Positions 4,542 through 5,657 of a DNA stretch of 5,657 bases are shown in pieces (the first letter of the stretch is position 1; each line of letters opens with the position of its first letter). A program made the translations under genes and the position numbers. Source of the stretch: Actinomycetes bacterium (GTDB lineage: Bacteria > Actinomycetota > Acidimicrobiia > UBA5794); NCBI GenBank assembly GCA_030598305.1, contig JAUVQC010000100.1, positions 1-5,657 on the forward strand, given 5' to 3'. Under the pieces are notes generated by a model. It searched no databases. It was not told the DNA's origin and worked only from the letters and a program-made list of their open reading frames with translations.

Positions 4542-5657
4542 GGAGCTCCGGGTAACAAATCTCGGCCTCATCCCGGAGGCGTCCGTTTCACCGGCCGAGG
4601 GTCTCACCGTCATCACCGGTGAGACCGGTGCAGGAAAGACGGTGATGCTGGGGGCTCTTCGGCTCCTCATCGGGGAATCGGCCGGCAAGGGCTTGATCGG
4701 TCCCCATGGTGATGTCGCCGACGTCTCGGCACTGTTCGTTGGTCAATCCGAATACGTCGCCCGCCGCGTCATCGGTGCAGGAAGATCCAAGGCCTATCTT
4801 GATGGAGCGATCAGCACGGCCTCAGCGCTCAGGGAGACGATCGGATCGAACGTGTCGATCGTGGGTCAGCACGATCAACACACGATTACCTCAGCGTCAG
4901 GTGTGCGACGCCTGGTGGATGCATCGCTCACACCTGACGAGGCGCGTGCGGTGGATGACTACGCGGCCGCGTGGGCCGCGTACGAGCTCGTGAACGCCGA
5001 GGCTGACCTGCTCGGCTCGGACCAGAGACACCTCGCGAGGGAGCTCGAGACGATCAGGTTTCAGGTTGCTGAGATCTCTGATTCCGGCTTCGCCATCGGC
5101 GATGAGGAAGAGTTGCGGAACCTTGCCAACAAGCTGCGCAACTCCCAGGAACTCGCATCCTCCGTCGACACGGTGCTCGAGCGACTCGGCGATGAGGGCG
5201 CTGCCGCCAGCCTCGGTGAGGCTGGCAGAGCGATTGACAGTGCTGCCCGAATGGACCCGGAGTTGGAGGAACTTGCTGGGAGGATCGGGGATGCGCTCAC
5301 GACGCTCTCAGATGTGTCAGCAGAGATCGTAAGGTACGCGTCTGACCTTGACGTCGACCCATCTCATCTCGATGAAACAGAGACTCGGATTGCCCTGCTG
5401 TCCTCCCTGAAACGGAAGTATGGAGAGTCCCTCGAGGCGGTGCTGTCGTTCGCAAAGGACGCCGGTGAACGCGAAACCGAGTTGACATCACTCCTTGAGT
5501 CGGCCGACGACATCGCTGAACGCCTCGCTGCTTGTGCCACGATGCTCGATGATGCCGGCGACACGCTCCGTATGACACGCCAGACAGCTGGTGCTCGGAT
5601 GGCCGAGGACGCGCGTCGGCATCTCACGGATCTTGGCTTCAGCGCACCATTCGTCGA
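4534..5657 (+). CDS. recN: DNA repair protein RecN, 5' part (3' end outside window)
   Basis: The first 374 residues of RecN are present; the usual total is about 550-590. RecN is an SMC-like ATPase that acts in the cytoplasm at DNA double-strand breaks, promoting recombinational repair with RecA. The N-terminus is typical: MLEELRVTNLGLIPEA, then TVITGETGAGKT with the Walker A loop at residues 29-36. The conserved GQHDQH, ending the N-terminal ATPase lobe, is at 111-116. From about residue 125 the protein is Glu/Ala/Leu/Arg-rich with heptad-like helices forming the coiled-coil arm. The ABC signature, Walker B and second lobe are beyond the window edge. The stretch between Walker A and GQHDQH is shorter than in M. 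tuberculosis RecN. The ATG overlaps the nadK stop by 8 bases and lacks a close Shine-Dalgarno sequence, so coupling to nadK translation is likely. The frame is open to the end, with no sign of damage. Confidence 0.97.
   Translation, partial: MLEELRVTNLGLIPEASVSPAEGLTVITGETGAGKTVMLGALRLLIGESAGKGLIGPHGDVADVSALFVGQSEYVARRVIGAGRSKAYLDGAISTASALRETIGSNVSIVGQHDQHTITSASGVRRLVDASLTPDEARAVDDYAAAWAAYELVNAEADLLGSDQRHLARELETIRFQVAEISDSGFAIGDEEELRNLANKLRNSQELASSVDTVLERLGDEGAAASLGEAGRAIDSAARMDPELEELAGRIGDALTTLSDVSAEIVRYASDLDVDPSHLDETETRIALLSSLKRKYGESLEAVLSFAKDAGERETELTSLLESADDIAERLAACATMLDDAGDTLRMTRQTAGARMAEDARRHLTDLGFSAPFV
4600..4626 (+). repeat. 10-bp perfect inverted repeat over the recN Walker A codons
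   Basis: GGTCTCACCG (4600-4609) and CGGTGAGACC (4617-4626) are exact reverse complements around a 7-base loop, about 65 bases into recN and just before the GETGAGKT codons. A stable mRNA hairpin is possible; no role can be shown. Confidence 0.55.
4895..4939 (+). repeat. 11-bp perfect inverted repeat inside recN
   Basis: CGTCAGGTGTG (4895-4905) and CACACCTGACG (4929-4939) are exact reverse complements separated by 23 bases, in the region after the GQHDQH codons. The layout, with half-sites about three helical turns apart centre to centre, would also suit a dimeric DNA-binding protein, but the site is within coding sequence and may be chance. Confidence 0.55.
5206..5226 (+). repeat. 9-bp hairpin with triloop inside recN
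   Basis: GCCAGCCTC (5206-5214) and GAGGCTGGC (5218-5226) flank a GGT triloop, giving a compact stem in the coiled-coil coding region. It resembles a terminator stem but has no following T-tract and the reading frame continues through it, so it is not called a terminator. Confidence 0.5.

Noticed and set aside
5206..5226. Rho-independent terminator
   Set aside because: The stem has no T-tract after it and lies in the middle of the open recN frame.
107..5370. Repeat GACCCATCTCAT near 109-120 and 5357-5368
   Set aside because: Only 12 bases, two copies over 5 kb apart, both in or next to ordinary coding sequence; most likely chance.

Overview
The window is a compact, G+C-rich bacterial chromosome segment. 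All its genes lie on the + strand and are packed head to tail, with gaps of 0 to about 26 bases or short overlaps. The order HAD phosphatase, small ORF, tlyA, NAD kinase, recN is the conserved actinobacterial arrangement, best known from Mycobacterium tuberculosis Rv1692 to Rv1696. The protein sequences are clearly diverged from the mycobacterial ones, and the upstream genes differ. I infer a deep-branching or environmental actinobacterium (for example Acidimicrobiia-like), without firm assignment. It looks like ordinary housekeeping chromosome: I see no mobile element, CRISPR array, tRNA or rRNA.

Layout: 1-109 is the 3' end of a polyprenol-phosphate-mannose synthase gene (GT2, DPM1-like). 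136-627 is a GNAT acetyltransferase. 614-1981 is an M20 family zinc hydrolase that overlaps the GNAT gene by 14 bases. 1987-2799 is a class IIA HAD phosphatase. 2807-2983 encodes a 58-residue acidic protein. 2980-3768 is tlyA, an rRNA 2'-O-methyltransferase that can only be full length if it starts at a CTG codon overlapping the previous stop. 3765-4541 is NAD kinase, with a 4-base GTGA overlap. 4534-5657 is the N-terminal two thirds of recN, cut by the window edge.

The 3' block (tlyA, nadK, recN) is joined by overlapping start and stop codons, so translational coupling and one polycistronic mRNA are likely. The products act in unrelated housekeeping processes: ribosome methylation, NADP supply and double-strand break repair. 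The grouping therefore reflects conserved gene order rather than one pathway. The upstream part (glycosyltransferase, GNAT, M20 hydrolase, HAD phosphatase) suggests cell-envelope or metabolite-recycling functions, but no common substrate can be read from the sequence.

I did not find a clearly novel system. The points most worth a second look are the CTG start of tlyA, two possible leaderless promoters placed 6 nt before ATG codons (GNAT and the small ORF), a cluster of unusually long perfect inverted repeats inside nadK and recN, and small family-level deviations: the TlyA linker, a short NAD kinase, a HAD lacking the mycobacterial C-terminal domain, and a shortened RecN head.
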